A stretch of DNA of 64,000 nucleotides from contig CAUYUJ010015688.1 in the NCBI GenBank assembly GCA_963575745.1, positions 1 through 64,000 on the forward strand, in the 5' to 3' direction. Under the pieces are notes generated by a model. It saw only the letters and a program-made list of their open reading frames with translations. It was not told the origin of the DNA and made no database searches. Made by a program: the position numbers and the translations under genes. The stretch comes from Prorocentrum cordatum. Lineage: Eukaryota > Sar > Dinophyceae > Prorocentrales > Prorocentraceae. Positions 1 to 11,376 of the stretch are shown here, piece by piece. The stretch's first letter is position 1; each line of letters starts with the position of its first letter.

Positions 1-24
1 AACCCTAAACCCTAAACCCTAAAC
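1..24. repeat. terminal-type telomere repeat CCCTAAA
   Basis: Three and a half copies of CCCTAAA open the window in the orientation expected for the left end of a chromosome (C-rich strand 5' to 3'). TTTAGGG-type telomeres are known in dinoflagellates, plants and some algae. The run is short and the same junction into 'ctcgcccagg' occurs at 6384 and 12654, so it may be an interstitial copy or only the inner edge of a telomere. Confidence 0.85.
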
Positions 25-370
25 TCGCCCAGGGCCGCTTGGCCCGTATCCACCCACCCATTTAGGCGGCAAGCGCCCCAACTGGCACCTCGCAGTCAGA
101 CAACCTCACGGCCGTACGTGAATTCACAGACCAGCTCAGCAGGGTCTCGGTTGCCGTCAGGCAGGGCCCGCGAGGGCCTTATCTCATTATCAATGATGCG
201 GCTTGCGCGCAAGCGATTATCCTGTGCCCGCCTGGGCGATCGCCAAAGAGACTTATAACCCCAAAACATCAGCCCTAAACCCTGATTGAGCATAAAAAAA
301 GCTAAAAATGAAAAACTCCATCTATAAAGCGAAAATCGCGAAAAAGTTATCAAACATGCTAGTTTTCACA
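25..370. repeat. subtelomeric module Y, copy 1
   Basis: Non-coding block directly after CCCTAAA repeats, repeated with a few differences at 6385-6700 and 12655-12960. It contains a perfect 14-bp palindrome GCTTGCGCGCAAGC at 201-214 that has one or two changes in the other copies. Short reading frames across it are not conserved between copies, so I do not call a gene. Confidence 0.8.
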
Positions 371-429
371 TCAGCATGAGCCAACATAAAAACGGTAAAC
401 GGTCACGAATCACCACTAGCATTTTTTCT

Positions 430-1118
430 TCGACCTCGTATCTTAAAGTTTTTCAGGGTGGACCACCCGATCGGCTGGCTGGCAAAAGACGTTTCCTGGC
501 AAAGCGGGCCCCAGCGGGGAGCCCCTGGGACCTCCCAGAGGGTTTAGGGCTGACCGCCCTGGCTAGCAAAAGACGCTTCCTGGCGACACGGGCCCCCGCG
601 GGAACCCCCTGGGAGCTCACAAAGCGTCCTGGGGCCCACCGCCCAGGAGCCAGGGTTTCCCCGTGGGGCAAAACACGTTTCCTGGCGAAGCGAGCGCCCG
701 CGGAAGCCCTGGGAGCTCCCAGAGGGTTTAGGGCTGAGCGCTCCGGCTGGAAAAACACGTTCCGTGGCGAATCGGGCCCCCGCGGGGGGGCCCCGGAAGC
801 TCCCAGAAGGTTTAGGGCTGAGCGCTCCGGCTAGAAAATACGTGTCCGGCCCCCCCCTGGCCCCCCTCCCGGAACCCTCTGGGACCTCCCTGGAACCGTC
901 CGGGACCCCCCCGGATCCTCCCCGGGACCCCCCCGAGACCCCCCCGGGATCCCCTCGGGACCCCTCCCGGTACCCCCCGGGACACCCCCCGGGGACCTCT
1001 GGGGCGCTCCAGAAACGTTCCGTGGCGATTCTGACCCCCCCGGCGAGCCCCTGGGAGCTCCCGGAGGGTTTAGGGCTGAGCGCTCCGGCTGAAAAATACG
1101 TGTCTGGACCCCCCAGGG
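430..1118. repeat. satellite of about 90 bp with AAAGACGTTTCCTGGCGA-like core
   Basis: Tandem degenerate units with the core at about 483, 570, 670 and 754, followed by CCC/GGG-rich spacers and a 'gggtttagggctgagcgctc' tail. The same core returns at 2775, 6780, 7970-8700 and 13045, always just inside a subtelomeric module. Long open frames on both strands are by-products of the absence of AT-rich stops. Confidence 0.7.
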
Positions 1119-2100
1119 CGCGCGCCACGGTGAATTAGCTTCCGCCCGAGGCTCTCCAGGAGCCCCCCAGGAGCTCCCCAGGAGCCCCCCAGGAGCATCC
1201 CAGGACCCCCCGAGGGCGCGCGCCACGGTGAATTAGCTCCCGCCCGAGGCTCTCCAGGAGCCCCCCCAGGAGCTCCCCAGGAGCCCACCAGGAGCACCCC
1301 AGGAGCCCCCCAGGGCACCCCCAGGGCGCGCGCCGGTTGAAGTAGCTCCCCCAGCCCGAGGCAACTCCAGAGCCCACCCAGGGCTCCCATAGCCCCCAGG
1401 AGCCCCCCAGGGCACCCCCAGGGCGCGCGCCACGGTGAATTAGCTCCCGCCCGAGGCCCTCCAGGAGCCCACCCAGGAGCTCACCAGGAGCCCACTAGGA
1501 GCTCCCCAGGAGCCCTCCAGGGCACCCCCAGGGCGCGCGCCACGGTGAATTAGCTCCCGCCCGAGGGCCTCCAGGAGCCCTCCTAGGAGCTCCCCCAGAC
1601 CCCAGGAACCCCCCAAGAGCCCCCCAGGAGCCCCCCAGGGCAACCTCCAGGGCCCAGCGTCACGGTGAGATAGCTCCCGCCCGAACCTCCATGGAGGCAA
1701 ACCCACCAGGACTCCCCAGGATCTCCCAGGAGCTCCCCAGGACCCCAGGCTACCAGGGCGCGCGCCACGGTGAATTAGCTCCCACCCCGAGCCCTCCATA
1801 GCCCCCCCCAAAGAAGAGAAGTCCACCAAGCCCCCAGGAGCCCCCCAGAGCTCCCCCAGGGCGCGCGCCACGGTGAATAGCTCCCGCCCGAGACCCTCCA
1901 GGAGCCTCCCCAGGAGCTTCCCAGGAGCTCCCCATGAGCACCCCAGGAGCCCCCCAGGGCCCACCCAGGGCGCGCGCCACTGTGAATTAGCTCCGCCCCA
2001 AGCCCTCCAGGAGCCCCCCAGGACCTCCAGAACCCTTCAGGAGCTCTTCAGGAGCCACCCAGGAGCTCCCCAGGAGCCCTCCTGAGGGCCCTCCAAGGCC
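1119..2100. repeat. subtelomeric satellite A, array 1 (about 105 bp unit)
   Basis: About nine units, each with GCGCGCGCCACGGTGAATTA followed by a CCAGGAGCCCC-rich spacer; unit starts near 1119, 1216, 1326, 1422, 1529, 1657, 1759, 1861 and 1972. Spacers vary in length through gain or loss of CCCAGGAGC sub-repeats. The array is non-coding in appearance. Confidence 0.9.
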
Positions 2101-2680
2101 CTCTCAACGCCTTCCAGGGCACCCCAAGCGCCATTCACAGTGACTCAGCTGCCGCCCAGCGCCCAGGGCCCTCCCCGCCGCGCCAATTGGATTTCATAGT
2201 TCAAGAGGAGCGGTCTCGGCGGAGCGAGCGAAGCGAGCGGAGCCGGCGCCACAAGCGCACAATCAAACGCCCGCGCTGCGTTTCACCCCAAACTCTTTCC
2301 CCCGACGCAAAGCGTCAACCCTAAACCCAGGATTGCGCATATCTTAAGACCTAGGAGGGTATCTGTGTACGTGTGATACACAAAGCATTGTATGTCGAAG
2401 CCATGAGCAAGATCGCCAAACCGATTGGAATCGTGGAGCCCTAAGAGAAAGAGAACCGCGATTACCGAATGAACCCTAAACCTCAATAGAGAAAGCCGTG
2501 GGTGGTTCGCCGCCCTAACGGGCGCGGGGTGGGAATGTGAAAAGGGGAGCTGGCCCCGTAGCCGAAACATGATTCCGCTCAACATGATATCACCACAACA
2601 CGACTACCCCACCCCCACTCCATTTTATGGGTGGGGGAGGTCGTACACGATTGATGATCAGCAAGCGCTGACAGAGGACA
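2101..2680. repeat. subtelomeric module X, copy 1
   Basis: Block found again at 4736-5333 and 9121-9684, closely similar, and always ending in CCCTAAA repeats. It includes the short self-similar run GGAGCGAGCGAAGCGAGCGG. A minus-strand frame of about 100 residues (2585-2283) is open here and in copy 2 but is disrupted in copy 3, which argues against a gene. Confidence 0.85.
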
Positions 2681-2706
2681 CCCTAAACCCTAAACCCTAA
2701 ACCCTA
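2681..2706. repeat. interstitial telomeric repeat
   Basis: Nearly four CCCTAAA copies, same orientation as at position 1, joining the end of module X copy 1 to the next satellite-bearing module. Confidence 0.95.
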
Positions 2707-4735
2707 GCATTTTTTTTCGACCTCGAATCCTAAAGTTTTCCAGAGTGGACCTCCCCGATCGGCTGGCTTGCAGAAGACGTTTCCTGGCGACTCGGGCCCC
2801 CGCGGGAAGCACTTGGGCCCAGCCCCTGGCGCGCTCCACGGTGAATTAAGTAGCGCCCAAGGGCACAGGGCTCTCCTGGGCGCACAGAAACGCTCCGTGG
2901 CGATGCCGGCGCTCCTGAGAAGCCCGTGGACCCCCCTGGCGCGCGCCGCGGTGAATTAGCTCCCGCCTGGGGCCGCCAGGAGCACCCCAGGAGCATCCCA
3001 GGAGCCTCTCCCAGGATCCCCCAAGGCCCCCCTCCCAGGGCGCGCGCCACGGTGAATTAGCTCCCGCCCGAGGCACCCAAGAGCCTTCCAGGAGCACCCC
3101 AGGAGCCTCCCCCAGGAGCCCCCCAGGCCCCCCCCCAGGGCGCGCGCCACGGTGAATTAGCTCCCGCCCGAAGCCCGCAGGAGCACCCCAGGAGCTCCCC
3201 AGGAGCCCCCCAGGAGCTCCCAGGAGCACCCCAGGGCCCCCCCCAGGGCGCGCGCCACGGTGAATTACTTCCGCCCGAGGCCCTCCAAGCACCCCCAGGA
3301 GCTCACCTGAGCCCCCCAGGAGCCCCCCATGGCCCCCCCAGGGCCGCGCCACGTGAATTACTCCCCCCGAGGCCCTCCAGAGCCCCCCCATGACTCCTCA
3401 GGAGCCCCCAGAGCGCCCCAGGAACCCCCAAGGCTTTCCCCAGGGCGCGGCGCCAAACGGTGAATTAGCTTCCCGGCCCAGCCCTCCAGGAGCCCCCCCA
3501 GGAGCTCCCAGGAACCCTTCAAAGCCCCCCAGGAGCCCCCCGGGCACCCCCAGGCGCTGCGCCACCCCGGTGAATTACTCCCACCCGAGCCCGCCAGGAG
3601 CCCCCCCAGGAGCTCCCCAGGAGCCCCCCAGGAGCCCCCCAGGAGCCCTCCAGGGCACCCGCAGGGCGCGCGCCACGGTGAATTAGCTCCCGCCCGAGGC
3701 CCTCCAGGGGCCCCCCCAGGAGCTCCCCGGGAGCCCTCAGGAGCTTCCCAGGAGCACCCCAGGGCCCCCCCAGGGCGCGCGCCACGGTGAATTAGCTCCC
3801 GCCCGAGGCCCTCCAAGAGCCCCCCCAGGAGCTCCCCAGGAGCACACCCAGGGCCCCCCCAGGGGCACCCCAGGGCACCCCCGAGGGCGCGCGCCACGGT
3901 GAATCAGCTCCCGCCCGAGGCCCTCCAGGAGCTCACCAGGAGCCCCCCAGGAGCACCCCAGGGACCACCCAGGGCCCCTCCCAGGGCGCGCACCACGGTG
4001 AATTAGCTCCCGCCCGAGGCCCTCCAGGAGCCCCCCCAGGAGCTCCCCAGGAGCCCACCAGGAGCCCCCCAGGGCCCCCGCCAGGGCCCGCCGCCACGGT
4101 GAATTAGCACCCCCGAGCCCGCCAAGAGCACCCCCAGAGCCCACCAGGAAGCCCCAGGCCCTCCCCCCCAGGCACCCCCCAGGGCGCGCGCCACGGTGAA
4201 AGAGCTCCCGCCCGAAGCCCTCCAGGAACCCACCCAGGAGCTCACCAGGAGCCCACCAGGAGCCCCCCAGGGCGCACCCAGGGCCCCCACCCGGGCGCGC
4301 GCCACGGTGAATTAGCTCCCGCCCGAGGCCCTCCAGGAGCCCCCCCAGGAGCTCCCCGGGAGCACCCCGGGAGCCCCGCAGGGCCCCCCCAGGGCCCCCC
4401 CGAGGGCGCGCGCCACGGTGAATTAGCTCCCGCCCGAGGCCCTCCAGGAGCACCCCCAGGAGCTCCCCAGGAGCCCACCAAGAGCCACCCAGGAGCTTTC
4501 CCAGGGCGCGCGCCACGGTGAATTAGCTCCCGCCCGAGGCCTCCAGGAGCCCCCCCAGGAGCTTCCAGGAGCCCCCCAGGAGCCCCCCAGGAGCCCCCCA
4601 GGGCGCGCGCCACGGTGAATTAGCTCCGCCCCAAGCCCTCCAGGAGCCCCCCAGGACACCCAGAACCCTTCAGGAGCTCTTCAGGAGCCACCCAGGAGCT
4701 CCCCAGGAGCCCTCCTGAGGGCCTTCCAAGGCTCT
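2707..4735. repeat. subtelomeric satellite A, array 2
   Basis: Starts with a poly-T and AAAGACGTTTCCTGGCGA leader also seen near 415, 6715 and 12980, then about 18 units with the core CACGGTGAATTA (near 2833, 2946, 3047, 3148, 3255 and so on to 4613). Same family as 1119-2100 but roughly twice as long. Many frames of 60-260 residues read through the array only because the repeat lacks stops. Confidence 0.9.
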
Positions 4736-5333
4736 CTCAACGCCTTCCAGGGCACCCCAGGCGCCATTCACGGTGACTCAGCTGCCGCCCAGCGCCCAGG
4801 GCGCTCCTCGGCGCGCCAATTGGATTTCATAGTTCAAGAGGAGCGGTCTCGGCGGAGCGAGCGAAGCGAGCGGAGCCGGCGCCACAAGCGCACAATCAAA
4901 CGCCCGCGCGGCGTTCCACCCCAAACTCTTTCCCCCGACGCAAAGCGTCAACCCTAAACCCAGGATTGCGCATCTCTTAAGACCTAGGAGGGTATCTGTG
5001 TACGTGTGATACACAAAGCATTGTATGTCGAACCCATGAGCAAGATCGCCGAACCGATTGGAATCGTGGAGCCCTAAGAGAAAGAGAACCCCGAGTACCG
5101 AATGAACCCTAAACCCTAATAGAGAAAGCCGTGGGTGGTTCGCCGCCCTAACGGGCGCGGGGTGGGAATGTGAAAAGGAGAGCTGGCCCCGTAGCCGAAA
5201 CAGGATTCTGCTCAACATGATATCACCTTAACACGATTACCCCACCCCCAATAAAAATAAATCTAGTAGCCTCCATATTTATGGTGGGGTGGGTCTTACA
5301 CGACTGATGATCAGCAAGCGCTGACAGAGGACA
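4736..5333. repeat. subtelomeric module X, copy 2
   Basis: Closely matches 2101-2680, including the AGGGTATCTGTGTACGTGTG stretch, and again ends in telomeric repeats. A 40-bp AT-rich insert near 5251-5280 is absent from copies 1 and 3. Confidence 0.85.
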
Positions 5334-5350
5334 CCCTAAACCCTAAACCT
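5334..5350. repeat. interstitial telomeric repeat
   Basis: Two and a half CCCTAAA copies decaying into 'aaccttaag', with another isolated copy at 5380. Joins module X to module Z. Confidence 0.9.
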
Positions 5351-5424
5351 TAAGAACTAAGAACCTATAAATATTTAAACCCTAAAACCCCTTGGGCGGC
5401 CCTTGAAGCGCCCTAATTCCTAAA

Positions 5425-5890
5425 CCCTCATTCCATGCGTGCAGGCACACGGATCGTGCCCCTCCCGCCTGGCGGCTAATTCCTAAACCCCTATCGCATG
5501 CGTGCAGGCACACAGATCGTGCCCTTCCCGCATGGCGGCTAATTCCTAAACCCCCATCGCATGCGTGCAGGCACACGGATCGTGCTCCTCCCGCATGGCG
5601 GCTAATTCCTAAACCCGCATTAGTCCAGGCGTGCAGGCACGCGGATCGTGCCCCTCCCGCGCGGCGGCTAATTCCTAAACCCTCACCCATGCGTGCAGGC
5701 ACGCGGATCGTTCCCCATCGCATGGCGGCTAATTCCTAAACCCCAGCCCATGCGTGCAGGCACTCGGATCGTGCCCCCCCCGCAGGCGGCTAATTCCTAA
5801 GCCCGCACTCCATGCGTGCAGGCACACGGATCGTGCCCCTCTCGCATGGCGGCCCATTCCTAAACTCCCATCCCATGGGCGCCCTCGCAC
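5425..5890. repeat. 63-bp satellite of module Z, copy 1
   Basis: About seven units of roughly 62-63 bp starting with CATGCGTGCAGGCACACGGA (near 5434, 5497, 5560, 5626, 5688, 5749 and 5811) and containing GGCGGCTAATTCCTAAACCC. The related array at 11605-12070 has more damage. Confidence 0.9.
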
Positions 5891-5919
5891 GGATTCTGCT
5901 TCTCCCGCGGATCCCGAGT

Positions 5920-6356
5920 TCCTAAAAATCGAGGCGCGGAGGCGCAAGAGGGCGAAACAATTTCAAACATGCCCCAGGGCGTCGGTTCTCGCTTACGTCC
6001 TGGCGCTGCACTCGGAGCCCGAATTTCCGTCCCCAAAAATGGACGGGGTGCAACAGGGCGAAATAATATTCAAACGAGCTCCAGGGAATCGGTTCTCGCT
6101 TACGTCCTGGCGCTGCACACGGAGCCCGAGTTTCCGTCCCCAAAAATGGACGGGGCGCAAGAGGGCGAACCAATACCCAAACGGGCTCCAGGGAATCGGT
6201 TTTCGCCTACTTCCTGGCGCGGGCCGGCGCGCGTCGCCGTCATCCTGATCGCATGATTGCGCATCGACTCCGCGTCGCCGATGAATTGAGTTCTGTATGT
6301 ATTGGGTCATGGGTGGGTGGGATACATCCAGAAGGCTTCGAGTTGAGCTAGTGGAC
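5920..6356. repeat. module Z tail with 109-bp tandem repeat, copy 1
   Basis: Three tandem units of about 108-109 bp beginning TCGGTTCTCGCTTACGTCC (near 5980, 6089 and 6197), then a unique tail ending in four telomeric repeats. Copy 2 is at 12115-12626. A minus-strand frame of 105 residues is open here and partly in copy 2; it is tandem-repeat-derived and I do not call it a gene. Confidence 0.8.
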
Positions 6357-6384
6357 CCTAAACCCTAAACCCTAAACCCTAAAC
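6357..6384. repeat. interstitial telomeric repeat
   Basis: Four perfect CCCTAAA copies, same orientation as the left end. They are followed by the same sequence that follows position 24. Confidence 0.95.
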
Positions 6385-6700
6385 TCGCCCAGGGCCGCTT
6401 GGCCCGTATCCACCCACCCATTTAGGCGGCAAGCGCCCTAACTGGCACCTCGCAGTCAGACTACCTCACGGCCGAACGTGAATCACAGGCCCTGTCCAGG
6501 TTGAGTCTCGGTTGCCGTCAGGCATGGCCCGCGAGGGCCTTATCTCATTATCAATGATGCGGCTTACGCGCGAGCGATTATCCTGTGCCCGCCTGGGCGA
6601 TCGTCAAAGAGACTTATAACCCCAAAACATCAGACTAATTCACCGTGACGCTGGTCGGGCCCCTCCTGGATCGCCAACATAAAATCGCTAAAAGACACGG
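6385..6700. repeat. subtelomeric module Y, copy 2
   Basis: Near-identical to 25-300 at its start, diverging after about 6630 where a CACCGTGACGCTGG segment replaces the copy-1 sequence. Non-coding in appearance. Confidence 0.85.
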
Positions 6701-6759
6701 ATTGCGACTGGCAATTTTTTTTTTCAACCTCGAATCCTAGAGTTTTCCAGAGTGGACCT

Positions 6760-7890
6760 CTGCGATCGGCTGGCTGGCAAAAGACGTTCTCTGGCGAACC
6801 GGGCGCCGCAGGAACGTTTCCTGGCGACTCGGGCGCCCTTCGGGGCCCTCAGACCAGCGTCACGGTGCATTGGACGGCGCCCAGTGGATCGGAGCCCCCT
6901 GAGGGCCCAAAGAGGTTTCCTGGCGACTCGGGCCACCTGGGACCCCCCAGACCAGCGTCACGGTGAATTGGCCACCGCCCAGGAACCCCTCCAGGAACCC
7001 GCCAGGAGCGCCCTGGGAGCTCCCCAGGAGCACCCCAGGAGTTCCCTAGGAGCCCTCCAGGAGCCCCCCCAGACCAGCGCCACGGTGAATTGGGCACCGC
7101 CTAGGAACCCCCTCAGGAACCCGCCAGGAGCGCCCTGGGAGCTCCCCAGGAGCCCTCCAGGAGCCGCCTAGGAGCCGCCCAGGAGCCCCCCCAGACCAGC
7201 GTCACGGTGAATTGGGCACCGCCTAGGAACCCCGCTAGGAACCCGCTAGGAGCGCCCTGGGACCTCCCCAGGAGCCCCCCAGGAGCCCTCTAGGAGCCCC
7301 CCAGGAGCCCACCCCCAGACCAGCGTCACGGTGAATTGGGCGCTGCCCAGGAACCCCCTCAGGAACCCGCCTGGAGTGCCCTGGGAGCTCCCCAGGAGCT
7401 CCTCAGGAGCTCCCTAGGAGCCCACCAGCAGCTCCCCCAGACCAGCGTCACGGTGAATTGGGCACCGCCCAGGAACCCTCTCAGGAACCCGCCAGAAGCG
7501 CTCTGCCTTCAGGAACCCGCCAGGAGCGCCCCAGGAGCCCCCCAGGAGCCTCCCAGGAGTTCCCCAGGAGCCACCTAGGAGCCCCCCAGGAGCCCACCCC
7601 CAGACCAGCGTCACGGTGAATTGGGCACCGCCCAAGAACCCCCTCAGGAACCCGCTAGGAGCGCACTGGGACCTCACCAGGAGCTCCCCAGGAGCCCTCT
7701 AGGAGCCCCCCCCAGACCAGCGTCACGGTGAATCGGGCACTGCCCAGCAACTTCTCAGAAACCCGCCAGGAGCGCACTGGGAGCTCCCCAGCAGCCCCCT
7801 GGGAGCCCACCAGGAGCCCCCCCAGACCAGCGTCACGGTGAATTGGGCACCGCCCAGGAACCCCCTCAGGAACCCGCCAGGAGCGCTCAG
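6760..7890. repeat. subtelomeric satellite B (about 122 bp unit)
   Basis: About eight units built on AGACCAGCGTCACGGTGAAT, with starts near 6950, 7072, 7194, 7318, 7439, 7601, 7712 and 7824, and spacers of AGGAACCCCCTCAGGAACCC type. It shares CACGGTGAATT with satellites A, C and D but has different flanks. Confidence 0.88.
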
Positions 7891-7891
7891 G

Positions 7892-7911
7892 TTAGGGTTT
7901 AGCGGTTTAGG
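7892..7911. repeat. degenerate telomeric repeat in reverse orientation
   Basis: TTAGGGTTTAGCGGTTTAGG is the only clear G-strand telomere-like run on the plus strand within the first 18 kb. It sits exactly at the switch from satellite B to satellite C, suggesting an inversion or fusion point. Confidence 0.6.
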
Positions 7912-9120
7912 ACCAACCCCACGGTGAATTGCCGATCGCCGAAAGGCTCAGGGCCCCCCTGGAGGCCAAAAGACGTCTCCTGGCGACTCGGGCCTCCCTG
8001 GGGGTCTCCCAGGGCTTCCCAGACCAACCCCGCGGTGAATTGCAGGTGCCCAGGGGCCCATGGCCCCCCTAGAGACCAAAACGCGTTTCCTGGCGACTCG
8101 GGCCCCCCTGGAGAGCTCCCAAGGCCCCCAGACCAACCCCACGGTGAATTGCCGATCGCCCAGGGGGCTCAAGCCCCCCCTAAAGGCCCAAAAACGTCTC
8201 CTGGCGACTCCGGTCTCCCTGGGGGTCTCCCAGGACCCCCCAGACCAACCCCACGGTGAATTACCAATCGCGCCAGGGCGGGGCCAAAAGACGTTTCCTA
8301 GCGATTCGGGGCTCCCTGGGGGAGCTCCCAGGGCACCCCAGACCAACCCCGCGGTGAATTGCAGATCGCCCATGGGCCCAGGGCCCCCCTAGGAGCCAAA
8401 AGACGATCGCCCAGGGGCCCAGGCCCACCCTAGGGGCCAAGAGATGTTTCCTGGCGACTCGGGCTTCCCTGGGGGAGCTCCCAGGGCCCCCAGACCAACC
8501 CCACGGTGAATTACCAATCGCGCCAGGGCGGGGCCAAAAGACGTTTCCTAGCGATTCGGGGCTCCCTGGGGGAGCTCCCAGGGCACCCCAGACCAACCCC
8601 GCGGTGAATTGCAGATCGCCCAAGGGCCCAGGGCCCCCCTAGGAGCCAAAAGACGATCGCCCAGGGGCCCAGGCCCACCCTAGGGGCCAAGAGATGTTTC
8701 CTGGCGACTCGGGCTTCCCTGGGGGAGCTCCCAGGGCCCCCAGACCAACCCCGCGGTGAATTGCCGATCGCCCATGGCAGGCTTCCTGTCGATTCGGGTT
8801 TCCCTGGGGAGCTCCCAAGCGCCCCCCAGGAGCCCGCCAGGAGCGCCCAGGGGCACCCCAGGAGCGCTCCCGGAGCCTCCCAGGAGCACTCCAGGAACCC
8901 GCCAGGAGCCCCAGGAGCACCCCAGCCCCAGGAGCCCCCCAGGAGCCCCCCAGGAGCCCGCGAGGATCCCTCCAGGAGCACCCCGGGAGCCTCCAGGAGC
9001 TTCCCATGAGCCCCCCAGGAGATCCCCAGGGCCCCCCCGGCCCAGGAGCTCCCCAGGAGCCGTCCAGGAGCACCCGAGGAGCCCCCCTGAGAGCCCTCCA
9101 GGGCTCTCCCAACGCCTTCC
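7912..9120. repeat. subtelomeric satellite C with a 250-bp tandem duplication
   Basis: Units begin GACCAACCCCACGGTGAATT and carry AAAAGACGTTTCCTGGCGAC. Positions 8251-8500 and 8501-8750 are an almost exact tandem copy (offset 250 bp), the youngest duplication I can see here. From about 8820 the array changes to CCAGGAGCCCC sub-repeats. Confidence 0.88.
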
Positions 9121-9684
9121 AAGTCACCCCAGGCGCCCTTCACAGTGAATCAGCTGCCGCCCAGGGCCCAGGGCGCTCCTGGGCGCGCCAGCTGGATGTC
9201 GCAGTTCAAGAGGAGCGGTATCGGCGGAGCGAGCGAAGCGAGCGGAGCCGGCGCCACGAGCGCACAATCAAAGGCCCGCACGGCGTTTCACCCCAAACTA
9301 CTTCCCCCGACGTGAAGCGTCAACCCTAAACCCTGGATTGCGCATATCTTAAGACCCAAGAGGGTATCTGTGTACGTGTGGTACACAAAGCACTGTATGT
9401 CGTACACAGGAGAAAGATCGCCAAACCGACTGGAGTCGTGGAGCCCTAAGAGAAAGAGAATCTCGATTACAAATGAACCCTAAACCCTAATAGAGAAAGC
9501 AGTGGGTGGTTCGCCGCCCTAACGGGCGCGGGGTGGGAGTGTGAAGAGGGGAGCTGGCCCCGTAGCCGAAACATGATTCCGCTCAACATGAGATCACCTC
9601 AACACGACTACCCCACCCCCACTCCATTTTATGGGTGGGGGTGGTCTTACACGACTGATGATCAGCAGGCGCTGACAGAGGACA
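9121..9684. repeat. subtelomeric module X, copy 3
   Basis: Third copy of 2101-2680, slightly more diverged, and again ending in telomeric repeats. The reading frame open in copies 1 and 2 is broken. Confidence 0.85.
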
Positions 9685-9713
9685 CCCTAAACCCTAAACC
9701 CTAAACCCTAAAC
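9685..9713. repeat. interstitial telomeric repeat
   Basis: Four CCCTAAA copies joining module X copy 3 to module W. Confidence 0.95.
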
Positions 9714-9985
9714 TGCAAGCCGCGGGCGGTGCAACGTCAGTAGCCCGTGGCGCCTGGCCGAGCGCTCAGCGAGCCTGCCCATACAGCGTGCGCCGCACCG
9801 ACGAAGCGGCGATAGCCGCTGAAGAGGAATTCGCACGCCGCGCGGTGCATCCCCGTGGTGTTCTCTTAAGAAAAGGAACCCCTAACCCTCAGCCGCAGCC
9901 TGCGGGTTCGCCGCGGTCCGCTACATCCCCTGGGGCTCCAAACCTATGAAAATACAGCATGCGGCGCTCCCTGGGTGCTCCAAAC
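9714..9985. repeat. subtelomeric module W, copy 1
   Basis: Matches 15310-15570: begins TGCAAGCCGCGGGCGGTGCA and ends in short tandem copies of CCTATGAAAATACAGCATG. Both copies lead into a GGCGCTCCCA decamer array. No gene is seen. Confidence 0.8.
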
Positions 9986-9989
9986 CTAT

Positions 9990-10242
9990 GAAATTACAGC
10001 ATGCGGCGCTCCAGGCGCTCCCAAGGACTTTCCAAGCCTTCCACGCTCCCAAGCGCGTTCCCAAGCGTTCCCAGGCGCTCCCAGGCGCACCCAGGCGCCC
10101 CCAAGCGCTCCCAGGCGCTCCCAAGCGTTCCCAGGCGCTTCCAAGCTTCCCCAGGCGCTCCCGGCACGCTCCCAAGCGCTCCACGGCGCTTCAGGCGCTC
10201 CCGGCACGCTCCCAGGCGCTCTCGGCATTGGGAACGCGCTGG

Positions 10243-10273
<31 letters not shown>

Positions 10274-10600
10274 AGCGCTCCCAGCACGCCCCAAGGCGCT
10301 ACCAAGCGCTCGCAGGCGCTCAAGCGCTCCCGGCACGCTCCTGGCGCGCTCCCAGGCGCTCGCAGGCGCTCCCCAGCGTTCCCAGCGCTGCCACAAGTCC
10401 GAAGCGCTTCTAAGCGCTCCCCGGCGCTCCCAGGTGCTTCCAGGCGCCCAAGCATCCCCACGCGCTCTTAAGCACCCACAAGCGCTCCAAGGCGCCACGC
10501 GGCGCTCCCATGCTCCCGCGCGCTCCCAAGCGCGCCCAGGCGGTTCCAGGCGGTCCCAGGGCTCTTGGGGGAAGCTCCAGGCGCTCTCCCAGCGCTGCCA
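9990..10600. repeat. decamer-like array, GGCGCTCCCA type
   Basis: About 600 bp of degenerate 9-12 bp units (GGCGCTCCCA, AAGCGCTCCC, GGCACGCTCC). Because the sequence lacks stops, frames of 150-520 residues read through on both strands. Their protein would be a monotonous R/S/Q/A/L repeat, so they are not called. The same family recurs at 15640-16265 and, on the opposite strand, at 19655-19920. Confidence 0.88.
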
Positions 10601-10649
10601 GAGGGTCCCCCCAAGGCATCCCACGGGCTCTGCCATGGAGGTGCTGCCA

Positions 10650-11376
10650 CAGCCATGCGCGCGCATCGTAGCGAGGGGGTGCCAGACCCACCCCCTCGCG
10701 CTCCCCCTCCAGCCGTCCGAAGCTCGCGCCGAAGGCGGCTGCGTCGATGATTGCAATCGCTTCAGCGGGGGGGCGACCCCAAAGGCGAAACCCAAAGCCG
10801 CGGGCGAATGTAACTGCCGTGCGCGTCGCCGTCAGCGAGGAGCCCGAGGGCGCAGCCACTCGCTCCAGGCCCACGGGAAATCATGGGATTGCCGCGCCAG
10901 CGCCTTCGCAATGCTGCTTTCCAATGCCGAAGGCAAATGCCGGACCCGTGTGGAACTGCTGCGCCATCGGCAGCCCACCGGCGAACCTCCGCGCCGAAGG
11001 TGCAAACGGCTGCCTCCTCGACGAGGCGACCTGACGCGCCAGCGCCATGCACCATGCGCGCGTGCTCGCATCGGCGCGCGTTGCTACGGCCGCGGCCGCG
11101 CGCGCGCATCCCTGCATTTACAGCCCAGTGTCACAACCCAGTGCCGAAGGCAAAGGCGGCAACGCATGGACATGCTGCGCCAGCGGCAGCCCAACGGCGA
11201 AGCTCAACGCCGAAATCGCCAAAGGCTGCCTCTTCCACGGGGCAACGAGCCGACGCGCCTACGTCACGCGCCCTGCGCGCATGCTCAAGTGGATACGCAA
11301 TGCCACGGCCGCGTCGGCGATCGCCTGCGCGCAACACTTCGACAGCCCCCCGTGATAGGGGGGTTGGGGGGAGAAG
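10650..11376. repeat. subtelomeric module U, copy 1
   Basis: Begins CATGCGCGCGCATCGTAGCG and ends in a C6/G6 hairpin (CCCCCCGTGATAGGGGGG) followed by GGGGGG and telomeric repeats. Full or partial copies occur at 14409-15142, 16287-16440, 16589-16735 and 17534-17973. Open frames on both strands differ between copies. Confidence 0.8.

Noticed and set aside
3737-4516. Glycine- and tryptophan-rich frames of up to 259 residues in satellite A.
   Set aside because: They arise from a stop-free GC-rich tandem repeat and change frame from array to array.
2283-5218. Similar minus-strand frames of 100-146 residues in module X copies 1 and 2, with hydrophobic segments.
   Set aside because: The copies are recent duplicates, the third copy is broken, and no start context or domain supports a gene.
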